Positions 30,830-42,690 of a DNA stretch of 64,000 nt are shown one piece after another. The stretch spans positions 20,184,001 to 20,248,000 of the forward strand of contig OU452198.1 in assembly GCA_911728435.2 (NCBI GenBank), written 5' to 3'. The position numbers and the translations under genes are program-made. This DNA comes from Apoderus coryli (Eukaryota > Arthropoda > Insecta > Coleoptera > Attelabidae). Numbering within the stretch: position 1 is the first letter of the stretch; every line of letters starts with the position of its first letter. The notes beneath the pieces were generated by a model that worked only from the letters and a program-made list of their open reading frames with translations, was not told the DNA's origin and searched no databases.

Positions 30830-33800
30830 ACAACGTGACTCCGGTTGGGCTCTATTGGAAATTTTACACATGAAAGTTCACATTAATAATTATGCTCCAA
30901 TAAATGTTGGTGAATCCACTTATGTTGATTTACCACCATTTATTAAAAATACTAAAAGTGTAATTAACATTAAAAATCAAGATCCATACTGTTTTTTATG
31001 GTCAATTGTATGTGCACTGAAACCCGCTAAGGATCATGTATCACGAACCTCATCTTACCCTCATTTTAGTAGTGTAATCAAATATGATGGTATTAAATTT
31101 CCCATAAACTTTAAGGATATACCCAAATTTGAAGAGTTAAATAAATTATCAATTAACGTATTTACTGTTTACCAAGAGAATAAAAATGACATTGCTCCCC
31201 TGATAATTAGTAATAAAGATTATACACCGAGAATAAATTTACTTGTACTAACATGTAATGATGATGATGATATCCACGACAACAACAACGATGACGATGA
31301 CGACGACGATGATGATGACAATGAGGATAATTTTAATATACATTCCACCTATCATTTTGCTTTCATCAAGGATTTGTCACGTTTAGTTGGAAAACAAATG
31401 GGTAATGTGAAAAATAAAAAATGGATTTGTTGTAGGTGTTTGAATTATTTCAGTAATCAACACTATTTGGCAAAACATGAAGAAGAATGTAAAAAGTTTA
31501 ATAAAACGCAAACTATAATGCCAAAAGAAAGTAATAAAATTATGAAGTTTAAGAATTTCAAACATAATATACCTGTTCCGTTTGTCGTATATGCGGATAT
31601 TGAAAGTATTCTGAAGGACTATAATGATAACTCATCTACAAGTAACCTACAAAAAGATCAGATACATGAAGCTTTTAGTATAGCTTATTATTTCAAATCT
31701 AAATATGAAAATAAAATTTCATCACATTTTAAATCATTCACTGGTGCCAATTGTCAAGACTGGTTTGTAGATGAATTGCAAAAAATTGCAAAAAAAGTTC
31801 ATGGAATTTATCAAAATGCAAAAGAACCTATAATTATGACTCATGATGACACTATAAAATTTCAATCAGCTTCTACATGTCATATTTGTGGAAAACCATT
31901 TCATGCAAATGAGAAGAAGGTACGTGACCATTGCCATCTAACAGGTAAATTTAGAAATGCAGCTCATGCTCATTGTAATTTGCTTTATCAGAATAGTCAT
32001 ACAGTACCTGTCATATTTCATTTTTTATCTGGTTATAATGCACACTTTCTAATTAAATCAATTTGTACAAGAATAAATGGTAAAACTAATGTACTACCAC
32101 TAAATAAAGAACGATATATCTCCTTTACTAAATACATTGCAGGTACAAGTGTCAATTTTAGATTTTTAGATTCATACCGATTTATGCCAAGTACATTGAA
32201 TAAATTGTCTTCATATTTGGGTGACAGTCAAAAAGTTGTAGTTCGAAATTGTTTTCAAGATGACGAACAGTTTAAGTTGGTCACAAAAAAGGGTATATTT
32301 CCTTATGACTATCTTAATTCTTGGGACCGACTAAATGACACACAGTTACCTTCAAAGGACAACTTTTTTAGTAAAATTAATAACGAGCATATATCAGATG
32401 AGGAATATCAACATGCTTGTAATGTTTGGCAGACATTCAACATTAAAAACTTGAAACAATATTCTGAGTTGTATTTAAAAACTGATGTTTTGCTATTGGT
32501 AGATGTCTTTGAAAATTTTAGGGAAATGTGTATGAAAACATATGACTTGGACTGCCTACATTACTATACTACACCAGGTTTTGCATTCGATGCCATGTTG
32601 CGGGTGACTGAAGTTGAATTAGAATTAATAACAGATACTGATATGATGTTATTTATTGAGAAAGGTATTAGGGGTGGAATTTCACAATGTTCAAATAGAT
32701 ATGCTGAGGCAAACAACAAGTATATGGGTAATAGGTATAAACCAGACCATCCTTCTTCATATGTCTTGTATCTTGATGTCAATAATTTGTATGGGGCTGC
32801 AATGTCTTTTCTGCTACCATATGGTGGTTTTGAATGGATTGCCCCTGAAAACATTTATCACGAAAACATTTTTGATAATAAAGAGTATGGGTATATTCTT
32901 GAAGTTGATTTACATTATCCACCATCTCTGTATAAGCAACACCAAGATTTACCATTATGTCCTGAACATTTAGTACCACCTATAGCCAAGTCAAAAGAAC
33001 CAAAACTATTGACAACTCTGTATGACAAAAAAAAATATGTGATACACATTCAATTACTCAAACAAGCTGTTGAAATGGGAATAGTAATTAAAAAGATTCA
33101 TCGGTGTTTAAAATTTAAACAGTCGGAATGGTTGAAGAAATATATTGAAATGAATACAGAACTGCGGAAACAAAGCCGGAATGAATTTGAGAAGGCATAT
33201 TACAAGTACCTGAACAATGCCCCCTACGGAAAAAGCATTGAGAATGTTAGAAAATATAAAGATGTGAAGATTGTTACAAAGTGGTTAGGTAGATATGGTG
33301 CTAAGTATTACATCTCTCAACCGAATTTTAATAGTTGCACCATATTTGGTAAAAATTTTGTAATCATTGAAATGAATAAATTAAAAGTTACACTAAATAA
33401 ACCTATTTTTGTAGGAATGTCTATTTTAGATTTATCAAAAACATTCATTTATGACTTTCACTACAACTATGTTAAGAAAAAATTTGGAGAAAATGCAAAA
33501 TTACTGTACACTGATACAGACAGTTTAATTTACCATTTTATTAATGTTGATGATATTTATGAGCACATTAAAGAAGACATACACAGATTCGATACATCTG
33601 ACTACCCGGAGAATAACGTTTTTAAAATTCCTCTAAAAAATAAAAAAATATTAGGTATAATGAAGGATGAAAATAATGGACAAATTATGACACACTTTAT
33701 TGGTTTACGATCTAAAATGTATACTTTTAAAGTCATGTCACCGTTTTCATCGTCTTCTGATGATGATATTGTTGTTAAAAAAATGAAAGGTATCCAGAAA

Positions 33801-34040
33801 TCAGCATCAAAAGAAATAACATTTGAGGATTATTATGAATGTCTTTTTCAAAATGTTCAAGTAGAGATTATGCAAAAGGCTATTGTATCAAAAAATCATG
33901 AGGTATTTACTGTATCACAAAGGAAACTTGCATTAAGTCCCTATGACGATAAGAGAATTGTTAACTATATTTATACTGATACGAAACCTTGGGGATTCTA
34001 CGATTACCTACAACCCACCTCTCCTTCTTCTTATTCATAA
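30792..34040 (+). CDS. polB: Protein-primed family B DNA polymerase (PolB)
   Basis: 1082 aa in this frame. The order is an N-terminal region with [11 protein letters not shown] and an acidic low-complexity D-run (about residues 155-178); a C2H2-like finger ([20 protein letters not shown]); exonuclease motif I ([10 protein letters not shown] about 269); and an inserted endonuclease-VII-like zinc module (CHICGKPF ... [20 protein letters not shown], about 362-397). Then come exo II (LSGYNAHFL, about 410), exo III ([11 protein letters not shown], about 563), polymerase motif A ([11 protein letters not shown], about 660), motif B ([14 protein letters not shown], about 807) and motif C (YTDTDSL, about 905). 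All catalytic aspartates visible in A and C are intact. It should replicate the element from the TIR ends using a protein primer. The preceding ORF supplies the missing N terminus. Confidence 0.95.
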   Translation: MLNIILKKLEEFEQRDSGWALLEILHMKVHINNYAPINVGESTYVDLPPFIKNTKSVINIKNQDPYCFLWSIVCALKPAKDHVSRTSSYPHFSSVIKYDGIKFPINFKDIPKFEELNKLSINVFTVYQENKNDIAPLIISNKDYTPRINLLVLTCNDDDDIHDNNNDDDDDDDDDDNEDNFNIHSTYHFAFIKDLSRLVGKQMGNVKNKKWICCRCLNYFSNQHYLAKHEEECKKFNKTQTIMPKESNKIMKFKNFKHNIPVPFVVYADIESILKDYNDNSSTSNLQKDQIHEAFSIAYYFKSKYENKISSHFKSFTGANCQDWFVDELQKIAKKVHGIYQNAKEPIIMTHDDTIKFQSASTCHICGKPFHANEKKVRDHCHLTGKFRNAAHAHCNLLYQNSHTVPVIFHFLSGYNAHFLIKSICTRINGKTNVLPLNKERYISFTKYIAGTSVNFRFLDSYRFMPSTLNKLSSYLGDSQKVVVRNCFQDDEQFKLVTKKGIFPYDYLNSWDRLNDTQLPSKDNFFSKINNEHISDEEYQHACNVWQTFNIKNLKQYSELYLKTDVLLLVDVFENFREMCMKTYDLDCLHYYTTPGFAFDAMLRVTEVELELITDTDMMLFIEKGIRGGISQCSNRYAEANNKYMGNRYKPDHPSSYVLYLDVNNLYGAAMSFLLPYGGFEWIAPENIYHENIFDNKEYGYILEVDLHYPPSLYKQHQDLPLCPEHLVPPIAKSKEPKLLTTLYDKKKYVIHIQLLKQAVEMGIVIKKIHRCLKFKQSEWLKKYIEMNTELRKQSRNEFEKAYYKYLNNAPYGKSIENVRKYKDVKIVTKWLGRYGAKYYISQPNFNSCTIFGKNFVIIEMNKLKVTLNKPIFVGMSILDLSKTFIYDFHYNYVKKKFGENAKLLYTDTDSLIYHFINVDDIYEHIKEDIHRFDTSDYPENNVFKIPLKNKKILGIMKDENNGQIMTHFIGLRSKMYTFKVMSPFSSSSDDDIVVKKMKGIQKSASKEITFEDYYECLFQNVQVEIMQKAIVSKNHEVFTVSQRKLALSPYDDKRIVNYIYTDTKPWGFYDYLQPTSPSSYS

Positions 34041-34104
34041 AATGTAATATATTTTCTTTTTTTTGTTTGTCTAATATCATCTTTTTTGTCTTAACTCAAT
34101 CTAC

Positions 34105-34127
34105 ACACACACACACACACACACACG
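34105..34127. repeat. (CA)n microsatellite
   Basis: About eleven CA units between polB and the terminal zinc gene. Confidence 0.9.
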
Positions 34128-34157
34128 TCAATTTATTACACAATACGTGTACAGATA

Positions 34158-34793
34158 ATGCAGTCAAAAGAGAGATTTGTTAAATGTTGTATAACGAATA
34201 ATACAGTACAACGACGTATTCAACCCATGTCTGTTGTACCAAAACAACCACCACAACAAGGTACTGCTTGGTGTTGTGAGTGTAAGCAATTTTTTTGCTT
34301 TTGTACAAAATCACTAGATGGTCATTCAGCTAGGAAGAGTAGTAGTAAATCATCATCATCATCCACAGAAAAGAAATCAAGAAAAATTGATTTAGTTTGT
34401 TACGAACATCTTTCAACACCGACCCCGTCATCGTCGTCGTCGTCGACACCCAACAGTCGAAATGGTAATACAATTGATTTTTTTTTCCTTCAAAAAATAT
34501 AAAAAAATAAGGTTTTTTTTTTCTTCTTCCAGTACAAGAGAACAAAACTTATTGACAACCGAAACTCTGCTACTGCTGCTGCTACCATCAACAACAACAA
34601 CAACAACAGAACTTCCTCAAAACCAACTAAGATTGTTTACAAGGAAATAGAACAGTGTACTAGATGTAATGCAATAAAAAGTATAAATATTTCTTACAAG
34701 ACATTTTGGATCTACTCGAAAACATACAAATTTCATTATTGTTTTAAATGCAACGATTATAGACATCATTTAACAACAATTTCATACAATTAA
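34158..34793 (+). CDS. Putative two-exon zinc protein at right end of Polinton
   Basis: A first segment (ATG 34158 to about 34464) has CC pairs (FVKCCITNN and WCCECKQFFCFC) and a serine-rich tail. A donor-like G|GTAATA lies at 34465, a T-rich tract follows, and an acceptor TTCTTCCAG ends at 34532. The downstream frame from 34533 to 34793 is open for 87 codons, and its end shows a second zinc pair (EQCTRCNAIKS ... YCFKCNDYRHH). The two parts are not in the same phase with this exact donor and acceptor: exon 1 ends with one extra base. A different splice choice or a one-base indel is therefore required. Function unknown; nucleic-acid binding is plausible. Confidence 0.4.
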
Positions 34794-34839
34794 TGTAACA
34801 ATTAGTATTTATTAATAAATTTTTTGAACCTATTTTTAT

Positions 34840-35487
34840 TGTTTTATGTCATACACAAGTTGTTAGGCGAGGGCGAGGCTAGGCCAGGCTAGGCTAGGCT
34901 AAACTCTCTAATATTTAATTTTCTACAATACGTGCGCCTCTGTGTTTTCATACACATGTTGTGTGTGGTGGTGTGTAAGGCCAAAGCTAATCTTTACAAA
35001 TTTCGATGTGTTCACACATTGTCCCTGTATATAAATTTAAAATACACTTTCATTCATGTGTGTTATCACCACACCGAGGCCAAAGAGGTCAAATAAATAT
35101 TAGATTATCTCGCGTGTGCATACAAAATAACCATAACCATAACAATTTTTTTTTTTTTTTTGCCATTATATACATACTACACACAACTTATGGACACCTA
35201 ATACTCAATCTCTCTCTTACAACCACATACGAGTGCCTTTTTGACACTTTGTACACGTCACAGTCACGTGAACATGTACTATGCCATTCTGCAGTCCTCC
35301 CCAACACTTCTTCGGAAAAGGTGACATTTGCTTATTTTTTTGCATTTTTTCTCACCTTTTGAACCCCCTTGGCAAAAAATTACTTCTTCGCCGAAGAAGT
35401 GCATGGTAACCCCCATATAACCTCAGCAGCGTAGAACCTGATGGACAGGTTACCAAAGTGGTCCAGAATCCCGCTTGTACTACTACT
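34840..35487. repeat. Polinton right terminal inverted repeat
   Basis: About 648 bp, the reverse complement of 18312-18952. It includes the same 19-nt hairpin (35382-35400) and the CCTAG-like pentamer run (about 34866-34900). It differs from the left TIR by an extra CCATAA unit near 35131 and a longer T run. Confidence 0.95.
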
Positions 35488-35493
35488 GTAAAG
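35488..35493. repeat. Polinton target-site duplication, right
   Basis: GTAAAG directly after the last TIR base, identical to 18306-18311. Confidence 0.95.
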
Positions 35494-36052
35494 CAAGAAA
35501 CAATATGATTATAGAATGACTTTTCAATCTCCCGAAGAGCTACTGGCTTAAAAAAACATATCCTTTTTTCTGCGCCCATTAATATATATTGTGATATGGA
35601 AAAAACCGTGTATGTACCCCAACTACCTATTAATACAAAAATAATAATCTTCTAAATAAACTATAGGTGTTTCGACAATGTCTGAGAAGGACCAGTCTGT
35701 AACTAACATCGGCATCACTACTCTCTTCAACACATGGTTATACTTCACTAAATTTGCAGATAGTTTATTACTTTTCGAAAAACCCATACAATAATAAACA
35801 TGAAATTTTCGTCTAAACAGACCTTTTTTTAGATAGAAATTCTTTTATCTCTTGGGAAGAGGCCCCAGACACTAGGTTTACAGTTTATTTACAGAGGTTG
35901 CATAATATTTACAATAAGATTGTAATGGTTATAGAAAAAATAGATCTTAGAACTTTTATTTTTGTTATTCGAAACTATCATAGAAAAAATAAACATAAAA
36001 CCATGTGTACGTTAATGCCAGTAACGTAGTGTTTTGTTACAATAATATACAT
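35494..36052. repeat. Right half of the dispersed repeat split by the Polinton
   Basis: No gene. The strings TTTTTTCTGCGCCCATTAATAT (about 35565) and TTTTTTTAGATAGAAATTCT (about 35824) have diverged counterparts in the same order at 54955-55235. Together with 18185-18311 this is one repeat copy interrupted by the Polinton. Confidence 0.5.
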
Positions 36053-37412
36053 TCATAATGCACACATACATGAATCTTTAGTGTGATTCGCACACTTAGG
36101 TTTCGCAGAAGGCATTGCTGGTTGTTCCATTAATTCTACAATTGGCCTTTTAATGATTTTCTCAAAATATAGACATGCTTCATGTCCCTTTACGTACATA
36201 TTCTCATACTTAATTGTTAAATCTTTGAGAATCTTTTCAAAGTAATGGATCTGGGTATATCCAGCATCCCAACGTACACAATGATGGCTATACATTAACC
36301 ACATATTCTAACGATGAGCTTCTGCAGGCAAAACTTCCATTCCAAACGGTCGGTGGTTTAAAAATGAAATCTGAGATCTTTTCTCCATCGAATGCAGCAG
36401 GTTCTTTAGGTAGAAATTTATTATTTTCTAAACGAAATCATTGCAAATCAAGTACAAGCGACATTACTTCAAACACTTTGTTTACCATTCTCGCTACGAC
36501 AACGACTACCGCAGCGCGACTTTTGGTGAAAAAGTTAGATGTAGAATCCCACTTTTATACAAATTTGTAAGTAGATATTTTTATTTAAATGCTGATGGAA
36601 CTAACATGTTAGAACAATTTCTGCTGATTTTGCAAACATTTTTAGCTTGGAAACAGAGAGGAGCGCGCGAGAGAACGATAATTAAAGGGAAATTCTATAT
36701 AATGTGTATGTATAAGACCGAAATCTCAATCGCAGGGCAAAAGTGAGTGCCCACGAACAGGAAAGTATTCGTGTATGACTGTAAATCTTCCATTAATAGT
36801 TAAACTAAAAATAAATCCGGATCATTGTGTGGTTGCGATTTTGACCGCCGCAAGCATCAGTAAATACATACTCTTTAACACTTTCATCATTTTGATGTAG
36901 TCATGCAAGAAAGTGGCCACCTCATTAGCGCCGCATTGAGCACAACCCTCAAAATATGTGTAATACGTAGCTTCGCTGGTTTTCAGATTGTGAATTCCGA
37001 ATACAAACTGCCAAAGTTATCGAAGGTAAAACATATCGTTCACAGGCGAGAAAGGAAGCAGCATGTTTTGCATGAAATCGAATACAATGGCACCAATATT
37101 TGAGGTTGTTTTACACAATTCTCTAATAGAATCAACTTTTTTATAAAACTTTACTGCCCGTCTTGTATGAACTAACTACGCTGCAGCTACACGTTTTGCA
37201 TTTTCATTTAGCGTAGGAGATTTGATTTTTATAAATAACTCTTTGCACGTAGTACATACATCTACTTGGGGCCTTCCGAATCGGTATCCAAAATTTTCAC
37301 GAAAATAATTTAAATAGTACTCATAGGAGACAAGAGGTTTTAAGTCAGGATTTTCACAATAAAACATCTCATGCATCTTTTTTACGGTCAGATTAGCTTC
37401 AAGGTACGTCAT
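36053..37412 (-). pseudogene. Decayed TE-associated transposase-like gene (related to the 9.3-kb relic)
   Basis: The minus strand from 37412 encodes YLEANLTVKKMHEMF, VSYEYYLNYFRENFGYRFGR and PQVDVCTTCKELFIKIKSP, the region equivalent to the end of the plus-strand relic at 10.3 kb. Translation continues with breaks through 37170-36730, where an acidic DDE-like motif DACGGQNRNHTMI can be read near 36850-36810, followed by HTRILSC. After that, coherent homology is lost, and an unrelated repeat (36.55-36.70 kb) interrupts. 36304-36053 is an 83-codon open stretch that may be its tail. Several stops and shifts show it is dead. Confidence 0.5.
36555..36700 (-). repeat. Inverted copy of the TGCAAAATCAGCAGAA repeat
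   Basis: The minus strand reads CGTTCTCTCGCGCGCTCCTC, then TCTGTTTCCAAGCTAAAAAT, then GTTTGCAAAATCAGCAGAAA. This parallels 29661-29740 inside the Polinton almost base for base over about 75 bp. Confidence 0.75.
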
Positions 37413-40185
37413 CGGCTTATTTGGCGTGGTTGTGGCGAATTTTTATTATATTTAATTATAAGTATTAAAGTTCACAATAGTCGGGCAAGATTTGTCATAA
37501 ATAAATATTAGACATTCCGCGATCTTTATCCTACGTGTGAGGACGAGTGAGGTAACTTCAGTGATGGCCGGCCAACTAATCAGTGAAGAAGGGGGTCGGA
37601 AATGTGATGAACAATAGGGGCGCCACACGATTTATTTACATCACTGGGTCACCAAAAATTACACCGTATCACCTAAACCGTAAAAATGAAACAGAGCAGT
37701 ATCCACCTCACAACCTAAGGGAACTCTACAAATATTTATGGGGTCGTCACTAATTACTTAGTGTGCTGCCACTTCAGTGACAAATAAAACACTGCACATA
37801 AATTTAAACGTCAAATTATTATTGGTGATTTCAAATTGATGCATAAATAACAGAAGAATTCAACAAGTTAATAACGGTAGCCATTCAACACGTTAATAAC
37901 GGTAAACATTCAACAAGTTAATAACAGTAAATATTCAACAAGTTAATAACGGTGATCCGTTAATAACGGTAATTCGTTATCAAATAAACACTGCTTAAAT
38001 ACATAGTAAGAGATAAATAATGTTCAGTGAAATAATGCGTAATCGCTTACATTATACAAATTAATGCGTTCCAAAAATGAACCGTAATGTGAAAGGCTTC
38101 CCTCTCAGTGAAGAAATAGTAACAATTAACACTCAGATAGCATTACATAACTGCTTAACGAAATAAGATAAAACCGTAAACAATTACCCAAGTACTATAA
38201 TAAGTCACGCACGAAGAGCTCACAGCAGAGTTACAACGCGTCGTTATAACTTAACGTTAAATAATTGAGTACCTAGTACGCAGGTAAAAAATAAATACAA
38301 ACTGACTCTACGTAAAAGGTAGCCAAGAGTTTTCAATGTCGTGAACACGAAGGCTGAAGGCCAGATTAAATATTTAACATATCAACAAGATATCACTAAA
38401 AAGGCTGAAGGCCATCATGGAAATCACCAATATGAAAATCATATAAAACACTAAGTGCTAACTAACTTTTATAATTTACAACATTCCTACGCTGAAGGCC
38501 ATGAAATATTCAAACAAAGACTTACAGTCCGGCAGCACCCTGACAAACCTTCATTAGGCAAATTCTTTGTCTTGTCGGTCCGGACACCAAAAACATTATC
38601 GGAAGAAAAACCATTCTTTAATAATACCAATACTATGTCGACAACACAACAGCTAGGTATAGCGCAAGAATCACGGCGTAACGTAACGGGGTGGACTGGT
38701 AGAACCAAATGAGGTAGGTACTAGAAAAACCCTAAAAGCAAAAGCTTTTAGTGATAAAACCTAAGTTTCTTGACAAATCAAATTACTGACCTCTTCGCGA
38801 GGGTTTTCTTGATCGGTAGATCGATCGAAAGTTACTCTCGGTTGTTAGTAGAGAGAATTACCATAAAGGGCTAAAAGAAATGTAACGTAAGTAACGAGAA
38901 AATTGGTATGAAAATTTGACTACTCACGTGGTGGCGAAGATTTATTTAATCCTGCTCTCTGAGCAGACGGGAACTCCAAACTCACAATCAAAACAATCAA
39001 AATCAGTTTCTCAAACGTCCCAATGCCGAAACGGCTCTAAATACTCTCAACTTTGGGTTAAAAATTATTACCAAATAATTTTTATAATAATAGCACAAAA
39101 TGGCCGTCCAGCTAAAATCTTCAACAACACCCAGAATAGAAGTGCTTGACGAAAAATGGCAATTCGGAAATGAACAGGAAGACGGTTGGACAGTGGTACC
39201 CCCTGTCTTGACCTTGGCGTCGTTCAAGCCGAGATGGACTGCCACCACAGGTCAGAATGTTCGTTCGTCGAACGTGCATGAACTATACCCAAACAATGCG
39301 TACGATGTAAATTATTACCCAACCCTATTCGCAACCATGTAATTGACAAGTTTTACTAGCTTTTACGTATGAATTATGTGGTATAACATTGTAATTCCAC
39401 AACAACCAACAGTTGGCGACAATGGGATTAACCTGTTGCAAAAACTCGCAATACGTCGCGACACCACCGGGCAAATGACAATTGACGGATATAATATTAT
39501 TTAATTAAAATTATTAAGTATTCACGAATAAATATGTATTAGCTGTAATAAGTATGCAAAACTCACTTAAAGGTAAGTAGAAATACGGTAGGTATTCGAT
39601 CATACAGTTACTACGTATACTTCCATATCTTACACTATGATAATAAAGTGTTCATGCTGTTGATTGTTTACATAACAAACTCGATGATCACAGCTATTAC
39701 AACTAATTTTCAGGGCTAAAAAGGTATCGGTAACATACGATACAAATCATAAAAGCTTCCCAAGGCTACACAACCAAAATATTATGTGGATTAAAGCAGT
39801 AATCAGCTCAAAAAGCAAGATTAGTCAGAAGGACTACTCGAGTGTGGAAATACTCAACACAAGTAATTATAGGTAGGGTTCAAAATAAGAGTAATATAGG
39901 TAAAGTAAACATTCTACTTTCTCCACAGGTACAATCATGAAAACAAGTTCAGTAATTATTGCACAAAATAAGAGCGAAGTCAAGCGCCATCACAGGTTTG
40001 ATAAAGGGGCCACAAAAGCCTTGAAGAACACAGCCAAAGCTACCTAATCGACCAAAAACAAACGAGGGCATAGCCAAGGACATCCTCACTCGGTAAGTAC
40101 CTAATAAATATTTACAATTACTATAAAATTATAGTTTAAAAAAAAATTCAAAAAAAAAAAAAAATAAAATAAATTCAAAAAAATT
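37413..40185. other. Repeat-rich interval without a supported gene
   Basis: No coding family recognised; small ORFs at 38455-38712 and 39100-39342 have no supporting features. AGGCTGAAGGCCA-like strings recur near 38355, 38402 and 38491. At 37613-37625 the minus strand has TGGCGCCCCTATTG, similar to the primer-site-like string at 5308. At 39413 the plus strand reads GTTGGCGACAATGGGATTA after an ACAACCAACA end. Either could mark an LTR retroelement edge, but no internal region is identifiable. Confidence 0.3.
37856..37978. repeat. About 30-bp tandem repeats (CAACAAGTTAATAACGGTA)
   Basis: Four to five imperfect units of TTCAACAAGTTAATAACGGT plus AAACA-like linkers, becoming shorter at the right end. 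Confidence 0.8.
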
Positions 40186-40188
40186 ATT

Positions 40189-40245
40189 GCCAGAGCTGGG
40201 ATTCGAACCCCTAACCTTTCGCATGCGAAGCGAGCCCATTCTACC
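40189..40245 (-). repeat. tRNA-Ala-like relic, 3' part
   Basis: On the minus strand the anticodon-arm string TTCGCTTCGCATGCGAAAGG and the B box GGGGTTCGAATCC can be read. The 5' (D-arm) side is lost at about 40245, where sequence diverges from the better copy at 42.1 kb. An A-rich/T-rich tract flanks it. This is a tRNA-derived repeat, not a working tRNA. Confidence 0.65.
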
Positions 40246-40254
40246 TAGAAATAC

Positions 40255-40960
40255 AAAAACATTTTTGAGTTACTCTGTAGATCACCTGTTTAACCACCCT
40301 GTGCAATAATTTCATAACCAATCTAAAAAACTAAAAAAAAAAAATAAAAAAAATTCTATCTACCGTACCTAAAAATATTGAAAATAAATAGAAATATTTT
40401 TGAGTTACCCCGTAGATCGAATGTTTAACCACCTTGTGGAATAATTTCATAACCAATCTAAAAAACTAAAAAAATCTGAAAATGTTTCTATATATTAGGA
40501 GCTACCATACTTAAAAATATTGAAAATAAATAGAAACATTTTTGAGTTATCCCGTAGATCACCTCTAGGAGCTTATAGTTTAACTTTCAAAGAAATCTTG
40601 AATTGAAATCAAAAAATTACTGAAAATATTACTTAACAAAATAAATAAATAAATTTTTGACTCACCGCGTATAGAAATTTAAAGTGCTTATGCTAAAAAT
40701 GTAGGAGACCATTCTAACAAACTAAAAAAATTAAAATTGTTTCTATTTATTAGGTCCCGCCGTGTCTAAAAGTCTTGAGACATACATAGAAACATTTTTG
40801 AGTTACCTCCTATATAACCTCTACGAGCTTATAGTTTCACCTCTAAAAAATCTTGAATTAAAATCTAAAAAAATCAAAAAGTACTGAAAATATTACTTTT
40901 CTGTACTTAAAAAAATAAACAAATACATTTTTGATTCACCCCGTATATAAATTTAAGTGT
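40255..40960. repeat. Degenerate tandem repeats (TTTTTGAGTTACCCCGTAGATC)
   Basis: The phrase ACATTTTTGAGTTACTCTGT and variants recur near 40260, 40397, 40533 and 40793, spaced by about 137 bp or twice that. AACCAATCTAAAAAACTAAA-like linkers lie between. Non-coding. Confidence 0.65.
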
Positions 40961-42110
40961 ATGTTAAAAATTTCTAAACATTTAAAATTTATTTGATTAC
41001 AATCTGGAAAATTTGTTAAATGTCGGCTAATTATTTTTTTTTTTGCATCACCCTGTACATGCTGCTTATTAATTAATTTTGTTATAATCTGATAAATACT
41101 TAATTTAAATAATAAATCCACTTGTCAAATTCAATAACCTTATAAAATTTTATATACCTACTATAAATATATTAGATAGGTATTTTAAATCTGCTAGCCT
41201 AAAAATGGCTGCATATAATATGATTATCATCATACGTGACGTTATTTTAAAGACCTACCACATCTCTCTATTTGAAAATCGTTGGTGTGAAATTAACGTT
41301 AACATTAATAGCGGCGGACGTTAATTTTAGGACTACCATATCTCTCTATCATGGTTCGTTGGTTTGTCATAATTTGGCAGTATTTTTTTCTAACGTTGGT
41401 GTCACTTATTTTAGTTTAGTTGACACTTCTAGTTCACGTCATAATTTTGTTTTGGTAACAAATTGCTTGTGTCAAATAGTTTCTTTGTTTACATTAATAG
41501 CCTCACAGTTTTCGGCATTATTTTCATGTTTAAGATCAATTCCTATCAACATGTTGTAAATTGTATTGTTACAAAATGGTTATTCAAAATATTTGTATTA
41601 AATTTAGAAGGTGCCATTGTGTATGTGAAGTAATTTTAGTGAGAAATTGTTAATACCTAACATAAACTGACTAACAAAATAGAGGCGTTCAAAATGTGGA
41701 CATACAAAGTCATAGACGTTTGGAAAATAGTAGATGTAAAAGTTAATAAAAGAAATTTGCGATATAGACAGCGCTCTTGTTCCGCCTTACGACGGAACAT
41801 TTGGTTTAGTGGCTCTAAATTCGGCCTTTTATTCCCAATTTTAGACAAAGACGCGAAGATCACGTTTTATTATATATTAAGAAGAAATCCCTTTGGGATT
41901 TCCCAGTCGTTTTGTGGTAGTCTTATCTATGATAAAAGTAATTGAAGGTTATAAAAAAAATCGTCATTTTTTTAAAATTTTTGTTGTATTTTTTTTTTAA
42001 TTTTTTTTATTACTTTTTTTTTTAAATTTTTTCTATTAATTTTTTTTATTTTTTGTTTTTAATTTTTGAATTTGAATTAAAAAAAAAACAAAAATAAAAA
42101 AAAAACAAAG
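40961..42110. other. AT-rich interval, no gene
   Basis: Homopolymer-rich DNA with two near repeats of CTACCAYATCTCTCTAT (41258 and 41332). Small ORFs at 41272-41559 and 41694-41945 show no recognisable domain. Confidence 0.35.
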
Positions 42111-42113
42111 TAT

Positions 42114-42181
42114 TGCCACAGCTGGGATTCGAACCCCTAACCTTTCGCATGCGAAGCGAACGCCCTACCAATGACGCCACA
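42114..42181 (-). repeat. tRNA-Ala(CGC)-like sequence
   Basis: The minus strand starts TGTGGCGTCATTGGTAGGGC, then TTCGCTTCGCATGCGAAAGG (anticodon CGC in a loop closed by TTCGC/GCGAA), then GGGGTTCGAATCCC (T arm and B box) and GCTGTGGCA. The acceptor ends pair, but the D arm is short by several bases relative to a normal tRNA-Ala. Most likely a SINE head or a pseudo-tRNA. Confidence 0.6.
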
Positions 42182-42379
42182 GAAACCTGATAACAAATAT
42201 TGTATTTTAATTTTACAATTAATAGAGTGATATTACTAATATACTATATATGAGTGATATTACTAATATAGGTTCCAACTACCTAACTGGTGAAATTTTA
42301 AATGGGAACAATACGCATACACGCTGTATAAAAGTTTTATGACCCCATTCTAACTTAAAAAAATATATAAAAATCTTCA

Positions 42380-42690
42380 AACTAAAATTTTTTTGAAACA
42401 TTTTTGAGCCACCCTGTGCAATAATTTCATAAACCATTCTAAAAACCTAAACAAAACATTTTTAAGGTACCCCGTAGATAACCTTTAGAAGCCTATAGTT
42501 TCACTTCAACGAAAATTTGAATTGAAATCTAAAAAAATCAAAACATTACTCAAAATATTACTTTTTTGTCCTTAAAAAAATAAAGAAAAATACATTTTTG
42601 ACTCACCCCGTATTTAAATTTAAAGTGTATGCTAAAAATTTCCAAAGATTTAAAAGTTTTTCGATTGCAATCTGAAAAAAAAGTTAAATG
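42380..42690. repeat. Second block of the GAGTTACCCCGTAGAT-type repeats
   Basis: Contains CCACCCTGTGCAATAATTTC and ACCCCGTAGATAACC followed by TTGACTCACCCCGTATTTAA, in the same order as in 40255-40960. The tRNA-Ala-like relic plus this block thus occurs twice, about 1.9 kb apart. Confidence 0.65.

Larger units (their letters stand above)
18312..35487. mobile_element. Maverick/Polinton DNA transposon, near complete (17,176 bp)
   Basis: The element has long inverted repeats beginning AGTAGTAGTACAAGCGGG at both ends and a perfect GTAAAG target duplication. Its gene set is diagnostic: protein-primed PolB, retroviral-type integrase with chromodomain, FtsK/HerA-type packaging ATPase, adenain-like protease, double-jelly-roll major capsid protein and a second capsid protein. 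A PLA2 domain protein and an adenovirus pX-like core protein make it close to the adintovirus type. Gene blocks diverge from about 22.77 kb, with a minus-strand gene at 28.6-29.3 kb inside the right block. Both TIRs are largely identical, which suggests a fairly recent insertion. Lesions in polB, the minor capsid gene and a small ORF imply that this copy is no longer fully autonomous, unless the shifts are programmed or are sequencing errors. Confidence 0.97.

Noticed and set aside
39100..39342. 80-codon plus-strand ORF starting MAVQLKSSTTPRIEVLDEKW
   Set aside because: Reasonable codon-like composition, but no recognisable domain, and it lies in repeat-rich DNA; not enough to call a gene.
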